Below are positions 15,707 through 24,919 of a DNA stretch of 38,979 bases, in pieces. The stretch's first letter is position 1; the number at the start of each line of letters is the position of its first letter. Position numbers and translations under genes: made by a program. Origin of the DNA: an uncultured Caulobacter sp. (lineage in GTDB: Bacteria; Pseudomonadota; Alphaproteobacteria; Caulobacterales; Caulobacteraceae). The notes beneath the pieces were generated by a model. It saw only the letters and a program-made list of their open reading frames with translations. It was not told where the DNA came from and ran no database searches. The stretch is taken from the NCBI GenBank assembly GCA_937925635.1, contig CALALX010000070.1, forward strand, positions 1 through 38,979. Reading direction: 5' to 3'.

Positions 15707-15763
15707 GGGACAAACATAGGCCCCGTCGCGACGGCGTGGAAACCGTGACCCTGCGTCACGCGC

Positions 15764-16774
15764 CTATTCGTACGGCTTCACCGGCAGCAGGATCAGGATG
15801 TTCAGGTCGCGGTCGGGTTTCCAGTTCCGGCGGCGCACCTCGAACTGCGTCGGACCGATCTTCTTCACGCCTGTGGCGCAGAAGCTGACAAGGTTCTCGG
15901 TCGCGCCCTTGTCGACGACCAGCCGGAAGTCGCCGATCGGCCCGGCCCAGTTGCCGCCGGTCTTCAGGATGTAGGCGACGCGCTTTTCCCAGAAGGGCGG
16001 GTATTCCGCCTTGCCCTGCCGCTTCTTCACGGCGGCCAGGAAGGCGTCGTCGATGCAATAGCGATCGCGTGTCTCGACCCATTCCGGCGAGGTCGTCGCC
16101 AGCGGCGAGCCCACGATCGTGCCCACCGAGCCACCGGTCGCGGGCTTGTAGCTGTGCTCGACGACAATCTCCCGTCCGGCCGGAAACACCTGTTCCCAGT
16201 GGAAGGTCGTCTTCAGGGTCCAGGCCGGGTTCCAGTGCTTTTCCCAGCCCTTGCCCGCGTCGTACGCCTCGGGGACCGCGATCCCCAGCCGCTCGGCCTC
16301 GGCCTTGTCGGGGGCGGAGAGGGCGTCGAGCCGGGCGACCACGCCGTCGACGTGCAGGGTCAGCGGGATGCCCCGCTGGGCGAGCCAGGCGGTGACCTCG
16401 CGGCCCTCGACGAAGGCCTTCTGCTCGACCGCCATCTTCACCGGTTTGCCGTCGATCAGGGTCCGAAAGGCCAGCAGATTGGCCGGGTCGTCGCCGCCCG
16501 GAATGTTGGTGTCGTGGAAGAAGAAGTCGGGGCCGCCGATGTCCGGCATCGGGAAGGCCACCCGCGTGGTGACGTCCTTGCCGGAGGTGTTCAGGAACAC
16601 ATAGCGGACCCGCACCTCGTCGGCCGAAATGTAGAGGTCCTCGGATTTCATGACGATGGCGTCGGTGCGGGTCAGCACCAGACCGCCGGCCGCCAGCTCG
16701 GCGGTCGAGTCGTTGGCCGCGGCCGGTCCGGCCAGCAGCGCCACCGCCGCGACGGCGAGAAGAATGCGTTTCAT
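15764..16774 (-). CDS. Secreted DUF4424 protein
   Basis: 336 residues from ATG 16774, chosen because GGAGGGG lies five bases upstream. A TTG just before it has poorer spacing. The signal peptide 'MKRILLAVAAVALLAGPAAA' with AxA cleavage indicates export to the periplasm. The body has the DUF4424 pattern: 'NDSTAELAAGGLVLTRT' at the mature N terminus, 'VRVRYVFLNTSGKDVTTRVAFPMPD', 'VEHSYKPATGGS' and a C-terminal 'CATGVKKIGPTQFEVR'. Its function is unknown. It stands alone with 57 bases to the downstream Nudix gene. Confidence 0.85.
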   Translation of the reverse strand: MKRILLAVAAVALLAGPAAANDSTAELAAGGLVLTRTDAIVMKSEDLYISADEVRVRYVFLNTSGKDVTTRVAFPMPDIGGPDFFFHDTNIPGGDDPANLLAFRTLIDGKPVKMAVEQKAFVEGREVTAWLAQRGIPLTLHVDGVVARLDALSAPDKAEAERLGIAVPEAYDAGKGWEKHWNPAWTLKTTFHWEQVFPAGREIVVEHSYKPATGGSVGTIVGSPLATTSPEWVETRDRYCIDDAFLAAVKKRQGKAEYPPFWEKRVAYILKTGGNWAGPIGDFRLVVDKGATENLVSFCATGVKKIGPTQFEVRRRNWKPDRDLNILILLPVKPYE

Positions 16775-16962
16775 CAAGGCCCCTCCGGAGGGTTTGACCC
16801 TAGCACGGCCGGACGGGGCGGGAAGTCGGCGTCAAGCCAGGTCAGGAAGGAGTAGGTCTCAAGAGCCCCGCTCGGCATCGACCCAGATCGAGGAGCGTCA
16901 GCGGTCGCCGCCGACCGCTCGCGGGCCGTCTTGGCGGCCGGGCGACCTTCGGGACCAGGCCC

Positions 16963-18258
16963 CTAGAAGGGGAAGAACATCGGGATGACCGCCGCGCCGA
17001 CCGCCCAGGTCAGGAGATTCAGCGGCACGCCGATGCGGACGAAGTCGATGTAGCGATATCGGCCCATCTGGTAGACGAGAACATTGGTCTGATACCCGAA
17101 CGGCGTGGCGAAGGCGGCGCTGGCGGCCATCATGACGGCGACCAGGAAGGGGCGGGGACTGACCCCCAGGCTTTCGGCGAGCGCGACGGCGATCGGCGTC
17201 AGCAAGACGGCGACGGCCGCGTTTGACAGGATCTCGGTCAGGAACAGCGTGAAGCCGTAGATCAGGATCAGCGCGCCCATCGGTCCCAGGGCGTTGACGA
17301 CGCCGGTCATGGCGTCCGTCGCGGTGGACGCCAGACCGGTGACCTCCATCGACAGGCCGACGACGAACATGCCGGCGATCAGCAACAGGATTTCAGGGCG
17401 CAGGCCGCGATAGGCCTCCTCGGCGCTGATCACCCGCGTCACGACCAGCAGCACCGCACCGGAGAAGGCGGCCGCGGCGATCGGGGCCAGCCCTGTCGCG
17501 GCGACCAGCACGACTCCGGTGAAGACCGCGAGCGAGAGGCCGGCCTGGACCGGCTTCAGCGGGCGATCGGCCGGAAAGACGGCGGGGTCGTCGCCGGCCG
17601 CGCCGGCGGCGTCCCTGGGGGATACCGGCTCGCCCGTCTCGAGCATTGCGCCGCCCAGAAGTCGTCCGCCCGCGAAGTAGAGATACAGGCCGCCCGTCAG
17701 CGCGATGATCAGCCCCACGGGCGTGATCTCGAACAGGCTGAACACTGGCTGGCCCGCGTTTCGGGCCATGTCATTGACCAGCAGGTTGGTCGAGGTGCCG
17801 ATCAGGGTGCAAGCGCCGCCGAGGATGGTGGCGTAGGACAAGGGGATCAGGAATCGGCGGGCCGAGAGCCCCATGGAGGCCGCGGCGTCGCGGACGACGG
17901 GGGCGGCCAGGACGACGATGGGCGTGTTGTTGAGCAGCGCGGACGCCGCGCCCGACAGTGCGATCACGATCCAGAGCCCGGTCGCGCCGAACCGGGCGCA
18001 GACGACGATCGTCTTGCGGATCAGCAGGCCGAGGAGCCCACTCAGCTCCATCGCATAGGCGATGACGAACAGCGAGGCGAGGGTGATGATCGCCGGGCTG
18101 GCGAAGGCGCCCTGGACTTCCACGGGGCGGATCGTTCGGGTCGCCAACAGGATCGCGGCGGCGGCGAGCGCGGCCACGTCGGGGCGAACCCTGCCCCTGG
18201 CCAACGTGACGATGACGGTGACGAGGACGACCAGGGCGATGATCTGGGGGCTGGTCAT
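16963..18258 (-). CDS. SLC13/DASS-family permease
   Basis: 431 residues from ATG 18258, after GAGGG five bases upstream. A longer frame extends to 18516 but its N-terminal part is charged, lacks membrane segments and overlaps the divergent gene. Twelve or so hydrophobic segments alternate. The repeat motifs 'LLNNTPIVVLAAP' and 'ILSNAAVAVLLTPIA' match the paired SNT/TNN-type substrate and sodium sites of the divalent anion symporter family. 'ATPFGYQTNVLVY' is the conserved late motif. It is likely a Na+-coupled importer of dicarboxylate, sulfate or similar anions. It has no TrkA-C insert between the halves. Confidence 0.85.
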   Translation of the reverse strand: MTSPQIIALVVLVTVIVTLARGRVRPDVAALAAAAILLATRTIRPVEVQGAFASPAIITLASLFVIAYAMELSGLLGLLIRKTIVVCARFGATGLWIVIALSGAASALLNNTPIVVLAAPVVRDAAASMGLSARRFLIPLSYATILGGACTLIGTSTNLLVNDMARNAGQPVFSLFEITPVGLIIALTGGLYLYFAGGRLLGGAMLETGEPVSPRDAAGAAGDDPAVFPADRPLKPVQAGLSLAVFTGVVLVAATGLAPIAAAAFSGAVLLVVTRVISAEEAYRGLRPEILLLIAGMFVVGLSMEVTGLASTATDAMTGVVNALGPMGALILIYGFTLFLTEILSNAAVAVLLTPIAVALAESLGVSPRPFLVAVMMAASAAFATPFGYQTNVLVYQMGRYRYIDFVRIGVPLNLLTWAVGAAVIPMFFPF

Positions 18259-18369
18259 ACTGACCCTCGAACGGCTCCGGCGCCCGGTCCTGGCGAGCGG
18301 AAAGGCAAATCTCGAACGATGGCCCGCGTGGACTTTGAACCTGGCGTCATTCCCCGGTACGGTACGCGC

Positions 18370-19236
18370 ATGGCCGACAATAGTCCGGGCGCGATCGCCC
18401 GCAAGCGGCGTCTCATCGCGCCGCTCGTCATCGCCGCTATCATCGCGGGACTTCTGATCGCCGCCGTCCTGGGCGTGTTCGGTCGTAAACCTGAGCCCCG
18501 ACCCGTTGAGCCTCAACCGTCTCCGCCCGCCGAGGCTGAGGCTCCCGTCACACCGATGGCGCCGCCGGCGTTGACGCGGGCGGACCTGATCGACGGCGCC
18601 CGGGCGGCGGCCGCCGCCTATGCCGCCGGAGAGTCGGTCGCCGATGGCCCTGACCCGCTGGTTCGCCGCACCTTCCGCGTCTGGCTTCCGTTCGGTTGCG
18701 CCGGGCCCGGGGTCGGGTCCGCCGCCAACCAGACCTGGTTCGACCGTGATGCCGAGCGCGGCACGGTCAAGCTGACCGCCCGCTCTATCGACATGACCCC
18801 CCTGCCGATGATCCGGTCACTGCCGGATGCGGGCGACATCGAGAAGGCCGAGGGCTTCTGGATTCCGCGGCCGTGGGCCCTGACCGAAACCTGTCCGCCC
18901 CCTCGCGAGCCGGCGGCCGTCGCTCAGCCCGCCGCGCCGGCCGGCCAGAGCCTGGGTCTGGTGCGACTTTCGGAGACCGGCTCGTCGCGCGTGCCCAGGC
19001 GGGATGGCCGGCCCTATGAATTCGTCCAGAAGGCGCCCACCAACGCGCTGTCGGCCGGAGCCCGGGGCTATCGCCTAATGATCGAGGGCCAGATCGCCGC
19101 CTTCCCCGACGGCCGTTCCATACGCTGCTGGAGCGAGACGCCGGATCACCGGCCGATCTGCCTCTATGCGGTGACCTTCGACCGCATCGCCTTCGAGGAC
19201 GCCTCCGGCGCGGTGATGGCGGAGTGGCGGGAATAG
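18370..19236 (+). CDS. Hypothetical single-span membrane protein
   Basis: About 288 residues from ATG 18370 ('MADNSPGAIARKRRLIAP'). An upstream in-frame ATG at 18319 is possible, and neither start has a strong ribosome binding site. A single transmembrane helix (about residues 17-36, 'LIAPLVIAAIIAGLLIAAVLGVF') after basic residues anchors it in the inner membrane. A proline-rich linker follows ('PEPRPVEPQPSPPAEAEAP'), then a periplasmic domain with cysteines in 'FGCAGPG', 'ETCPPP', 'RCWSE' and 'ICLYAV' that may form disulfides. Not recognised. It ends five bases before the convergent rnr stop. Confidence 0.7.
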   Translation: MADNSPGAIARKRRLIAPLVIAAIIAGLLIAAVLGVFGRKPEPRPVEPQPSPPAEAEAPVTPMAPPALTRADLIDGARAAAAAYAAGESVADGPDPLVRRTFRVWLPFGCAGPGVGSAANQTWFDRDAERGTVKLTARSIDMTPLPMIRSLPDAGDIEKAEGFWIPRPWALTETCPPPREPAAVAQPAAPAGQSLGLVRLSETGSSRVPRRDGRPYEFVQKAPTNALSAGARGYRLMIEGQIAAFPDGRSIRCWSETPDHRPICLYAVTFDRIAFEDASGAVMAEWRE

Positions 19237-19240
19237 GAGG

Positions 19241-21562
19241 CTACCGCCGCTTCCCCTTCCGCACGCCCTTCGGTGTCCCGCCGCGCTTGGGGCCGCCGCG
19301 GCCGGGGTCCTTGCCAGGGTCGAAGCGGCGGCGGACGCCCAAGCGCGGCCTCGGCATCGAGGCGTCGGCCGGCGCCGGATCGCTGAGCATCTCGAACAGC
19401 AGGCCGCCGGTCACTGGCGTCGCCTCGCGCAGGCGCACCTGCACCGCCATGCCCAGCGGCCAGCGCGCGCCGGTGCGCTCGCCGACCAGGGCGTGGGTGC
19501 GGTCGTCGTGGACGAAGAACTCGCTACCCAGCGAGGAGACCGGGACCAGGCCGTCGGCGCCGGTGTCGATGAGCCGCACGAACAGGCCAAAGCGCGTGAC
19601 GCCGGTGATCCGGCCGGCGAACTCTGCCCCGACCTTGTCGGCCATGAAGGCGGCGACGTAGCGGTCGGTCGCGTCGCGCTCGGCGGCCATGGCCCGGCGC
19701 TCGGCGTGGGTGATCCGCTCGGCGGTGTCCTTGATCTGTCTGATGTCCTCGTCGGTGAGGCCGTCGGACCCGAGGCCCAGCGCGCGGATCAGGCCGCGGT
19801 GCACGATCAGGTCGGCGTAGCGGCGGATCGGGCTGGTGAAGTGGGCGTACTTCGCCAGGTTCAGGCCGAAGTGGCCGATGTTTTCGGCGTTGTACTGGGC
19901 CTGCATCTGGCTGCGCAGGACCACCTCGTTGACGATGTCGGCGTGCGGGCCCTCGCGGGTGTCGTCGAGCAGCCTGTTGAAGCGGTGGGTGTTGGGCGCC
20001 TCGCCCTTGCTCCAGGGGATGTCCAGGGTCTGCAGGAAGTCGGTCAGCGCCTGCATCTTCTCGGGGCTGGGGGTGTCGTGGATGCGATAGATCAGGGGCG
20101 AACGCTTCTGCTCCAGCGTCTCGGCGGCCGAGACGTTGGCCTGGATCATCATCTCCTCGATCAGCCGGTGGGCCTCAAGCGAGGCGCGCTTGGTGATCGA
20201 GGCGACCTGGCCCTCGGCGTCGATGACGATGCGGCGCTCGTCGCTCTCGATGGACAGCGGCGAACGGGCGTCGCGGCCCTTCAGCATGAGGCGGTAGGCG
20301 GTCCACAGCGGCTTGAGCACGCCGTCGACCAGAGGCCCGGTCTTGTCGTCGGGCGCGCCGTCGATAGCCGCCTGGGCCTGCTCGTAGCTGAGCTTGGCGG
20401 CCGAGCGCATCAGCCCGCGCACGAAGCGGTGGCTGACCTTCTTGCCCTGACTGTTGAAGACCATCCGCACCGCCATGGCAGCGCGGTTCTCGCCCTCGCG
20501 CAGGCTGCAGAGGCCGTTGCTCAGCCGCTCGGGCAGCATCGGCTCGACGCGGTCGGGGAAGTAGACGCTGTTGCCCTTTTCGCGGGCCTCCTCGTCCAGC
20601 GCCATGCCGTGGCGGACATAGGCGGCGACATCGGCGATGGCGACCCACACGATCCAGCCGCCCGGGTTCTTCGGCTCAGGATCGGGATGGGCGAACACGG
20701 CGTCGTCGTGGTCGCGGGCGTCTGACGGGTCGATGGTGATGAAGGGCAGGTCGCGCAGGTCCTCGCGGCCCTGCAGCGTCGGGGCCTGGGCGGCTTCGGC
20801 CTCGGCTTCGGCCTGCTCGGTGAAGCCCATCGGGATGCCGTGGGTATGGATGGCGATCAGCGAGGCGGCGCGCGGCTCGTCCTCGCGGCCGATGCGCTCC
20901 AGCAGCTTGCCGCGCTTGGGGCCGTAGCGCTGGCTGCCGGCCTGCACCTGGACCTGGGCCAGCACCAGGTCGCCGTCCTTCAGGTCGCGCGCCTCGTGCG
21001 GGTCGAGGGTCAGGGTGTCCTTGCTCTTGCGGTCGACGGGCTCGACCCGGACCTCCCGGTGTCCCTTCCGGATCACCCCCAGGATGCGGTGGGCGCTCTG
21101 GCCGAGCCGTTTGATCAGCCGCGCCTCGGTTTCGCCGGTCTCCAGCCGCTCGAAGCGGACCAGGCAGCGGTCACCCAGGCCGGGCGCGCCGGTCACCGCC
21201 TCGTTGCGATCGGGGGCGAGGCGGATCAGAGGCAAATCCTCGCCGCCCTTGACCAGCCGCACGTAGAGATCGCCGTCATTGTCGCGTTCGGCGATGTCGA
21301 CCACGCCGACCGGGGGCAGGGCGCCGGCCTCGGCGAAGCCGCGGCGGCCACGCTTGCCCAGCGCGCCCTCGGCTTCAAGCGTGCGCATCATGTCGCGAAG
21401 GGCCCGGCGGTCGGCGCCCTTCAGCCCGAAGGCCTTGGCGATGTCGCGCTTGTCGGCTTCACCGGCCTCGCGAAGAAAGCGTAGCAGGGTCTCACGGTCG
21501 GGCAGGCCCTGCGGCTGGCGGGGCGTGCGGGTGCTGGTGCGCGGGGCGCGGGATTTGGCCAT
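19241..21562 (-). CDS. rnr: Ribonuclease R
   Basis: 773 residues. Residues about 22-80 hold a winged-helix start, followed by cold-shock-like OB domains and the RNB domain with active-site aspartates in 'IDPSDARDHDDAV' (D278, D281, D284, D286, D287). The S1 domain near residues 640-720 has 'AGRITGVTRFGLFVRLIDTGADGLVP'. The tail is Lys/Arg/Gly-rich. It degrades structured RNA processively 3' to 5' and takes part in rRNA quality control and mRNA decay. A 54-base gap separates it from the amidohydrolase gene upstream, so readthrough is possible. Confidence 0.96.
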   Translation of the reverse strand: MAKSRAPRTSTRTPRQPQGLPDRETLLRFLREAGEADKRDIAKAFGLKGADRRALRDMMRTLEAEGALGKRGRRGFAEAGALPPVGVVDIAERDNDGDLYVRLVKGGEDLPLIRLAPDRNEAVTGAPGLGDRCLVRFERLETGETEARLIKRLGQSAHRILGVIRKGHREVRVEPVDRKSKDTLTLDPHEARDLKDGDLVLAQVQVQAGSQRYGPKRGKLLERIGREDEPRAASLIAIHTHGIPMGFTEQAEAEAEAAQAPTLQGREDLRDLPFITIDPSDARDHDDAVFAHPDPEPKNPGGWIVWVAIADVAAYVRHGMALDEEAREKGNSVYFPDRVEPMLPERLSNGLCSLREGENRAAMAVRMVFNSQGKKVSHRFVRGLMRSAAKLSYEQAQAAIDGAPDDKTGPLVDGVLKPLWTAYRLMLKGRDARSPLSIESDERRIVIDAEGQVASITKRASLEAHRLIEEMMIQANVSAAETLEQKRSPLIYRIHDTPSPEKMQALTDFLQTLDIPWSKGEAPNTHRFNRLLDDTREGPHADIVNEVVLRSQMQAQYNAENIGHFGLNLAKYAHFTSPIRRYADLIVHRGLIRALGLGSDGLTDEDIRQIKDTAERITHAERRAMAAERDATDRYVAAFMADKVGAEFAGRITGVTRFGLFVRLIDTGADGLVPVSSLGSEFFVHDDRTHALVGERTGARWPLGMAVQVRLREATPVTGGLLFEMLSDPAPADASMPRPRLGVRRRFDPGKDPGRGGPKRGGTPKGVRKGKRR

Positions 21563-21616
21563 TGCCCTTCAGATAGCGCCGGAGGGCGCCGCGCGCACCC
21601 TCCTTTGCTCAGAAGA

Positions 21617-22975
21617 TCACTGATACGCCGGCGGATAGCCGCTGGCGGTCGGCTTGGCGTAGCGGTCGCGCAACTCGAAGGCGCGGCTGGTCTGGGGCTG
21701 CTCGACGCCGTCGATGAACACGGCCAGCGGCCAACTGGAGGTCTCCAGCGGGTCGCCGTTCCACAGCACCACGTCGGCGTCCTTGCCCGCCTCCAGCGTG
21801 CCGGCCGAGGTCTGGCCCCAGATGCGCGCGGGAACCGAAGTGACCGAGGCCACCGCCGCCTCGCGCGGCATGCCGTTGGCGACGGCGAGGCCGGCGTTGA
21901 TGCGGGCCTGGCGCAGATTGTTGAAGTCGCGGCTGCCCATGATCGCCACCTGGACGCCGGCGCGTTGCAGCCGGGCGGCGTTGTCGAGCCGCGCCCCGAG
22001 GTTCTCGAAGGCGCTCGGCAGGTCGGCCTGGGAGTCGATCAGCACAGGCGCGCCGGCGGCGGCGATCTCGGGAGCGACCATCCAACCCTCCTCGACGCCT
22101 TCGAGGATGATCTTGATCTTCTCCTCGCGCGCCAGCTTCAGCACCTGCCGGATATCGGCGGCGCGATGGACGCGGATCAGCAGCGGCGTCCTGCCCTCGA
22201 CGACCGGGATCAGGGCCTCCAGGTCGACCCGGGACAGGCCGAACTCGCGGGTCGCGCCGCGCTCGTAGGCGCCGCGGTTGCGGGCGAAGGCGCGGGCGTC
22301 CTCAAGGGCCGCCTTGACCAACACCATGGCCGCGCCACGCGAGCCGCCGGCCGCGCGGGCGCCGTCCTCGCCGAGGTCGAGGATCACCGCCACCCGGCTC
22401 TTCAGCACCGGATCGGCGTCGCCGGCCCCCAGGGTGATCACGGCCGCCTGGCCGGCGAACATGTTCGGGTCGCCCGCGCCGCCGCCGCCGCCGCCCGCGA
22501 AGTCGTCGTGGCCATCGCCGGCCCCGCCGTCATGGGCGTGGCCGCCGCCGCCGCGTCCGAGCACCGGGGTGACGACCGCGCGGGTGACGCCGGTCTGGCG
22601 GGCCAGCGGGATCATCGCCGAGTCCGGGTTGACGCCGTAGCTGATGTCGAAACCGGCCGAGAGCTTGCCGGAGTTGTCGTCTCGCGTGGACGATTCCAGC
22701 TCGACTTCCGACACCGACAGGTTGGTCGACGGCGCGATCAGGCCGGGCGTGACGACGCCGCCTTTGGCGTCGATGACCCGAGCCCCGGCCGGCGGGGTCA
22801 CACTGGCGCCGACGGCGACGATCTTGCCGTCCTTCAGGACGATCACGCCCGACGGGATCGCGCCGGCCGCGGTGGCGGTTTCCAGGCGCGCATTGACGAT
22901 GGCGACCGTTTCGGCGGCCGCGGCGGGGCCGGCGAGCGCCAGGGCGGCGATGGAGGCGAGGAGCAGGCGGTTCAT
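21617..22975 (-). CDS. Exported amidohydrolase-like protein lacking the HxH metal motif
   Basis: 452 residues with signal peptide 'MNRLLLASIAALALAGPAAAAE'. The composite-domain amidohydrolase layout is clear ('VIVLKDGKIVAVGA', 'VVTPGLI', C-terminal 'GTLEAGKDADVVLWNGDPLE'). The HxH of 'DAHSHLG' in its neighbour is replaced by 'APSTNLS' (S83, N85), and later metal ligands are also not evident. It carries a Gly/His/Asp-rich loop with H146, H148 and H156. Its ATG overlaps the TGA of the intact paralogue (ATGA). It is probably catalytically inactive alone and may act as a partner subunit or have another role. That is inference. Confidence 0.85.
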   Translation of the reverse strand: MNRLLLASIAALALAGPAAAAETVAIVNARLETATAAGAIPSGVIVLKDGKIVAVGASVTPPAGARVIDAKGGVVTPGLIAPSTNLSVSEVELESSTRDDNSGKLSAGFDISYGVNPDSAMIPLARQTGVTRAVVTPVLGRGGGGHAHDGGAGDGHDDFAGGGGGGAGDPNMFAGQAAVITLGAGDADPVLKSRVAVILDLGEDGARAAGGSRGAAMVLVKAALEDARAFARNRGAYERGATREFGLSRVDLEALIPVVEGRTPLLIRVHRAADIRQVLKLAREEKIKIILEGVEEGWMVAPEIAAAGAPVLIDSQADLPSAFENLGARLDNAARLQRAGVQVAIMGSRDFNNLRQARINAGLAVANGMPREAAVASVTSVPARIWGQTSAGTLEAGKDADVVLWNGDPLETSSWPLAVFIDGVEQPQTSRAFELRDRYAKPTASGYPPAYQ

Positions 22976-24435
22976 GGGTGGAAGGCTCCTTCGCCCGGAC
23001 GGCCCAGTTCGAAGTCGGACCGGGGTTGGTAACGCGGGTCCTTGCGATCGTAGACCAGGGCCCCGTCGACATAGACCTGCTCGGCCACGGCGTAGACGCT
23101 GAACGGATCGGCGCTCCAGATCACCAGGTCGGCGCGCTTGCCGGCGACCAGCGAGCCGGTCTGGTCGCCGATGCCCATGGCCTTGGCCGGGTTGGCGGTG
23201 ATCCAGGCGATGGCCTCGGCGCGGGTGATGCCGAAGCCGATGCGGTTGCCGGCGGCCATCGCGAGCGCGGCCTCCTGGTTCAGCCGCTGGGTCATGGTCT
23301 CGTCGTCGGAGTGGATGACGGTGCAGGCGCCGGCCTTGTAGGCGATGGCGGCGTTGGCCTCGATGCCGTCCAGGGACTCCATCTTGAAGCCCTGCCAATC
23401 GGCCCAGGTGGCGAAGCAGATGTCTTCCTTGGCCAGCAGGGCGCCGACCTTGTAGGCCTCGCTGGCGTGGTGGAACATGGTGATCTTGTAGCCGAACTCG
23501 CGGGCTACATCGATCATCACCGCCATCTCGTCCGCCCGATAGCAGTGGTTCTGCACCAGGATCTCGCCGCGCAGCACGGCCGACAGGGTGTCGAGCGTCA
23601 GGTCGCGCTTGGGCGGATCAGCCTTCTCGCCCTTGTCGACCTTGGCGCGGTAGTCGTCCCAGCGGCGGGCATAGTCGGCCGCGTCGATCCAGGCGCGGCG
23701 ATAGCCGGCCACGTTGCCCATCGCGGTCGCGGGCGTGCGGCCCTTGTTCCCGTAGACCCGCTTGGGGTTCTCGCCGCAGGCCATTTTCAGGCCGTAGGGC
23801 GCGCCCGGGAACTTCATGCCCTGCATGGTCACCGACGGCACGTTGCGTACGGCCACCGAGCGGCCGCCGAACAGGTTGGCCGAACCGGGGAGGATCTGCA
23901 GGGTGGTCACGCCGCCGGCGCGGGCCCGGTTGAAGCCGGGGTCCTGCGGCCAGAGGGAATGCTCGGCCCAGACGTAGGCGGTGTTGGGATCGACCGCCTC
24001 GTTGCCGTCCGACCGCGAGCCGACCGACGGGGAGGGATAGACGCCCAGGTGGCTGTGGGCGTCAATGATGCCGGGCGTCACCCACTTGCCGGTCCCGTCG
24101 ATGACGGCGACATCAGCTGGAATGGCCGTCTCCGGTCCGCCGACCGAGACGATCTTGCCGCCGGACATGAAGACCACGCCGCCGGCGATTTCCTGACCGG
24201 TCGCGGTCAGGATCGTGGCGCCCTTGATGGCGGTCGGCCGCGAGGGCAGGGGCGCGTAGGTGCTGGGGAAGGCGTCGGGCCTGGCCGCGGGATCCAGTCC
24301 GGCCCGAACCGGCTTGGCCGGCGCCGAAGCCGCCGGCTTGTCGCCGGCCGGCTTGGTCGCGCCTGTTGTCGCGCAGGCGGTCATCAGCGCCGCCACGGCG
24401 GAAGCGGCCAGAGCCGCGCGTAATCTGGATGTCAT
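22972..24435 (-). CDS. Amidohydrolase lipoprotein
   Basis: 487 residues. The lipoprotein signal 'MTSRLRAALAASAVAALMTAC' places C21 as the lipid anchor. An Ala/Pro/Lys linker follows, then an imidazolonepropionase-like amidohydrolase domain. Metal-site residues are visible: H127 and H129 ('DAHSHLG'), H297 ('QNHCYR'), H322/H323 ('FHHASEAY') and D377/D378 ('VIHSDDE'). It is likely a periplasmic or outer-membrane metal-dependent hydrolase of amide or peptide bonds; the substrate is unknown. It is cotranslated with the degenerate paralogue downstream and divergent from padR. Confidence 0.9.
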   Translation of the reverse strand: MTSRLRAALAASAVAALMTACATTGATKPAGDKPAASAPAKPVRAGLDPAARPDAFPSTYAPLPSRPTAIKGATILTATGQEIAGGVVFMSGGKIVSVGGPETAIPADVAVIDGTGKWVTPGIIDAHSHLGVYPSPSVGSRSDGNEAVDPNTAYVWAEHSLWPQDPGFNRARAGGVTTLQILPGSANLFGGRSVAVRNVPSVTMQGMKFPGAPYGLKMACGENPKRVYGNKGRTPATAMGNVAGYRRAWIDAADYARRWDDYRAKVDKGEKADPPKRDLTLDTLSAVLRGEILVQNHCYRADEMAVMIDVAREFGYKITMFHHASEAYKVGALLAKEDICFATWADWQGFKMESLDGIEANAAIAYKAGACTVIHSDDETMTQRLNQEAALAMAAGNRIGFGITRAEAIAWITANPAKAMGIGDQTGSLVAGKRADLVIWSADPFSVYAVAEQVYVDGALVYDRKDPRYQPRSDFELGRPGEGAFHP

Positions 24436-24518
24436 CGCCCCGTCCCGTACTCGAAGGCTGGGAGATCAGACCATTCGCCCGGTGCGGTCAATTCGCCCGC
24501 ACATTACAAGCCTGTCAT

Positions 24519-24546
24519 TTGACGGCCGTGTGGAGCATGATATCTT
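24519..24546 (+). promoter_or_regulatory. Candidate padR promoter
   Basis: TTGACG (24519-24524) and TATCTT (24541-24546) are separated by 16 bases. They would start transcription only a few bases before the padR ATG, giving a nearly leaderless message. The -10 element overlaps the dyad operator, so autorepression would be expected. Inferred from consensus similarity only. Confidence 0.5.
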
Positions 24547-24558
24547 GCAATACAAGAT
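24542..24558. promoter_or_regulatory. PadR-type dyad operator over the padR start
   Basis: ATCTTG (24542-24547) and CAAGAT (24553-24558) form a perfect dyad with a five-base spacer. The right arm includes the first bases of the padR ATG (24557). Location and symmetry fit a self-repression site for a dimeric winged-helix regulator. Confidence 0.6.
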
Positions 24559-24919
24559 GACTGGCGAAGCAAGCACCGAAGCCGCCGACGGCCGCAAGGC
24601 GCAGCTCCTCAAGGGGCTGGCCGAGCTGGCCCTGCTCAGCCTGCTGGCGGAGCGGGCCCACTACGGCCTGGAGATCCTCGACCGCCTGCGCGGCGACGCG
24701 GGCATGGATGTGGCGGAGGGCACCATCTATCCGCTGCTCCATCGGCTGGAGAAGGCCGGGCTGACGCGCGCGGAGTGGCGGCTTGAGACCGAAGCCGCCC
24801 GGCCCCGGAAGTACTATGCGTTGACCGACGCCGGGACGGCGGAACTGAAGGCCCAGGCGGCCGAGTGGCGGCGGCTCAGCGCCCGCCTCGGCGCCTTTCT
24901 CGACAGGAGCGGAGCATGA
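24557..24919 (+). CDS. PadR family transcriptional regulator
   Basis: 120 residues, a short PadR protein of subfamily 2 size. The winged helix-turn-helix is visible as 'LLKGLAELALLSLLAERAHYGLEILDRL', 'VAEGTIYPLLHRLEKAGLTRAEW' and 'RPRKYYALTDAGTAELKAQAAEW', with a short C-terminal dimerisation helix. It probably represses its own operon through the dyad at 24542-24558. The TGA overlaps the ATG of the HAAS-domain gene by four bases (ATGA). Together with the downstream CPBP gene it resembles common PadR-HAAS modules in which the regulator senses envelope or antimicrobial stress. Confidence 0.9.
   Translation: MTGEASTEAADGRKAQLLKGLAELALLSLLAERAHYGLEILDRLRGDAGMDVAEGTIYPLLHRLEKAGLTRAEWRLETEAARPRKYYALTDAGTAELKAQAAEWRRLSARLGAFLDRSGA

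Noticed and set aside
16775..16962. Possible small gene between the SLC13-type permease and DUF4424 genes
   Set aside because: Frames here are short, lack ribosome binding sites and have no recognisable sequence; I see nothing in this gap.
22500..22560. GC-rich Gly/His repeat tract as a possible frameshift or repeat expansion
   Set aside because: The tract stays in frame within the degenerate amidohydrolase and encodes a plausible Gly/His/Asp loop.
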